Shown here: positions 5,573 to 6,681 of the stretch, one piece after another
Numbering within the stretch: position 1 is the stretch's first letter
Layout: each line of letters starts with the position of its first letter
Position numbers and translations under genes: made by a program
From: Acidobacteriota bacterium
Lineage (GTDB): Bacteria > Acidobacteriota > Terriglobia > Terriglobales > Acidobacteriaceae
Reading direction: 5' to 3'
Length of the DNA: 6,681 bases
Assembly (NCBI GenBank): GCA_019510535.1
Contig: JAEKKE010000071.1
Span: forward strand, 1 to 6,681
The notes under the pieces: generated by a model
The model's input: only the letters and a program-made list of their open reading frames with translations
What the model was told of the DNA's origin: nothing
The model's database searches: none

Positions 5573-6148
5573 ATGTCCGATAAGAATGTAGCTGTATTCG
5601 GTATCTATAAGACAGCAGCCTCAGCGGAGTCTGCCGTCGATCACCTGCTCTCCAGAGGGTTCACAAACTCCGCTATCTCGGTTCTTCTACCCGACGACGA
5701 GAGCACACGCGCTTTCGCTCACGAGAAGAAAACCAAAGCTCCAGAGGGCACTGCAACTGGAGCTACTTCCGGTGGACTGATTGGCGGAACCTTGGGACTG
5801 TTAGCTGGTATCGGTGCTTTAGCTATCCCCGGTGTTGGTCCCCTCATTGCGGCGGGCCCGATTGTCGCTTCTCTGGCCGGGGTAGGTGTCGGTGGCGCGG
5901 TTGGCGGTATGGTAGGCGCTCTGGTTGGTCTGGGGATCCCCGAATTTGAAGCAAAGCGTTACGAGGGTGCTGTGAAGGATGGAGGTACGTTGCTTTCCGT
6001 TCATTGCGCGACCTCCGAGCAAATCGATGTGGCAAAGGCTGCCCTGAAGGAAACCGGCGCGCAGGACGTAGCCTCATCGAGCGAGGCGGGCTCCGACACT
6101 AAAGCTGACGACCGCCGGATCTACGCTGACAGGCGTGATGTAGCGTGA
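5573..6148 (+). CDS. Glycine-zipper membrane protein of the DUF3341/general-stress type
   Basis: The 191-residue product starts at ATG 5573 with AGGAG six bases upstream. Residues 4-40 form a small beta-alpha-beta unit (VAVFGIYKTAASAESAVDHL, SAISVLLPD). KTKAPEG at ~53-59 precedes a long glycine- and alanine-rich hydrophobic hairpin (~62-122) with GGLIGGTLGLLAGIGALAIP and GVGVGGAVGGMVGALVGLG, which probably inserts in a membrane. EAKRYEGAVKDGGTLLSVHC (~126-145) and a final helix restore the alpha-beta fold. The tail (170-191) is charged and looks disordered. Similar proteins are annotated as DUF3341 or general stress protein (YflT/DUF1269-like). True ActD subunits of alternative complex III also carry DUF3341, but no other complex genes are nearby, so a stand-alone stress role is more likely. 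Confidence 0.82.
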   Translation: MSDKNVAVFGIYKTAASAESAVDHLLSRGFTNSAISVLLPDDESTRAFAHEKKTKAPEGTATGATSGGLIGGTLGLLAGIGALAIPGVGPLIAAGPIVASLAGVGVGGAVGGMVGALVGLGIPEFEAKRYEGAVKDGGTLLSVHCATSEQIDVAKAALKETGAQDVASSSEAGSDTKADDRRIYADRRDVA

Positions 6149-6192
6149 AGGGGATATGAGCCTCTTCCGGGATGGACTTCCAAACCTTTTTC

Positions 6193-6228
6193 CCAAGAGG
6201 GTTCACCGCAAATGGTGAACCCTCTTGG
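6193..6228. terminator. Strong 15-bp hairpin between convergent genes, probable bidirectional terminator
   Basis: CCAAGAGGGTTCACC (6193-6207) and GGTGAACCCTCTTGG (6214-6228) are perfect complements around a 6-base GCAAAT loop. It follows the glycine-zipper gene stop by 44 bases and faces the convergent P460 gene, the expected place for a terminator serving both strands. No T-run follows on either strand (ATATCATCC on plus; GAAAAAGG on minus), so it would be of the U-poor type or a block to mRNA decay. Confidence 0.65.
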
Positions 6229-6326
6229 ATATCATCCTCTGCGTTGCGGCTGCCTTCCGTGGCCCTCTTCAGTTCATGTGGCCTCTGGACTCGCTAATCA
6301 ATAAGACAGAGCTTATTAGGATCCTC

Positions 6327-6681
6327 CTAGGGTGCGTAGCGGGTGAAGATGTAATCACGCTCTTTAGCTGGCACGTGGCAGGAGTAGCAGTTTTTTAATG
6401 CCTCGGGATCATCGGGCTTTCCGTTGGTAAATTGAGCAAAGCCCCAACCGCCGGTGGCGGCGTATCGCTTCGAGTCCTTCACCATAAGCTGGATGTTTGT
6501 TGGCGCTCCCGCTACGAAGGATTGCTCTTGTCCAAAGGCTTTGTTGTTTTCTTCGGATGGAGTGTATGTCCAGGCCAAGCGAGCGATGATTGCGCCATCA
6601 GGGAACGGAAGATCTTTGCGGCGAAACGCTTCTACGGCCTGATCGTTGCCGAGGATTGCGCGGAGATCGTTCAGCTTGCCT
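6327..6681 (-). CDS. Cytochrome P460 family protein (partial, N-terminus off window)
   Basis: The frame is open from the right edge to TAG at 6327-6329, giving the last 117 residues. The sequence reads GKLNDLRAILGND, LPFPDGAIIARLAWTY, SEENNKAFGQEQSFVAG, MVKDSKRYAATGGWGFAQF and then CYSCH (visible residues 98-102), ending IFTRYAP. CXXCH is the covalent c-type haem site, near the C-terminus as expected for cytochrome P460. Characterised P460 enzymes are periplasmic and oxidise hydroxylamine, using an unusual lysine-haem link; several lysines are present here, but which one would serve cannot be decided without the rest of the protein. The role in this organism could be reactive-nitrogen detoxification or electron transfer. 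The signal peptide must lie outside the window. Confidence 0.88.
   Translation of the reverse strand, partial: GKLNDLRAILGNDQAVEAFRRKDLPFPDGAIIARLAWTYTPSEENNKAFGQEQSFVAGAPTNIQLMVKDSKRYAATGGWGFAQFTNGKPDDPEALKNCYSCHVPAKERDYIFTRYAP

Noticed and set aside
6294..6319. AT-rich inverted repeat AATAAG/CTTATT just after the P460 stop
   Set aside because: Only a 6-bp AT-rich stem with a bulged extension and no T-run on the minus strand; too weak to call a terminator.
1..6681. A new defence, mobile or CRISPR system
   Set aside because: No transposase, integrase, nuclease, helicase, direct-repeat/spacer array or attachment site was seen on either strand; the direct repeats found are NHL blades inside one gene.

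Overview
The window looks like chromosomal DNA from an Acidobacteriota bacterium, probably of the Terriglobia/Granulicella type. This is inferred from gene content, not from a marker gene. The main clues are a PadR regulator overlapping a duplicated, ATPase-less MacB/FtsX permease (the 'acidobacterial duplicated orphan permease' or ADOP family), an NHL-repeat surface protein, and a small cytochrome P460. No rRNA, tRNA, CRISPR array, transposase or phage gene is visible.

Positions 1-1735 (minus strand) hold one uninterrupted reading frame that runs off the left edge. The visible 578 codons encode a six-blade NHL beta-propeller, an Ig-like domain, and a second NHL series in which each blade carries a CX4C cysteine pair. 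The 5' end is odd. No in-frame ATG exists, and a good Shine-Dalgarno with a possible signal-peptide start lies upstream in another frame.

Positions 1736-2041 are the spacer between the divergent NHL and padR genes. It contains a large imperfect inverted repeat and a padR promoter with a perfect 12-bp palindrome between the -35 and -10 elements. The padR start codon sits almost at the predicted transcription start, so the mRNA is probably leaderless.

Positions 2042-4933 (plus strand) form the padR-ADOP operon with an ATGA overlap. The permease is broken near 2972-2990. About 30 codons of the first periplasmic domain are missing and the frame shifts, leaving a ~200-residue N-terminal piece and a 653-residue out-of-frame remainder. 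PadR therefore appears to control a transporter that is no longer intact, unless the lesion is a sequence error.

Positions 5159-6148 (plus strand) carry a two-gene set that looks stress-related: a secreted BON-domain protein and a glycine-zipper protein of the DUF3341/general-stress type, separated by 48 bases containing a small stem-loop. A 15-bp perfect hairpin at 6193-6228 ends this unit and separates it from a convergent minus-strand cytochrome P460 gene (6327 to the right edge, N-terminus missing) with a CYSCH haem-binding motif.

I found no convincing evidence of a new defence or mobile system. The most useful observations are the permease lesion, the leaderless operator-promoter of padR, the cysteine-paired propeller blades and the disturbed 5' end of the NHL gene.
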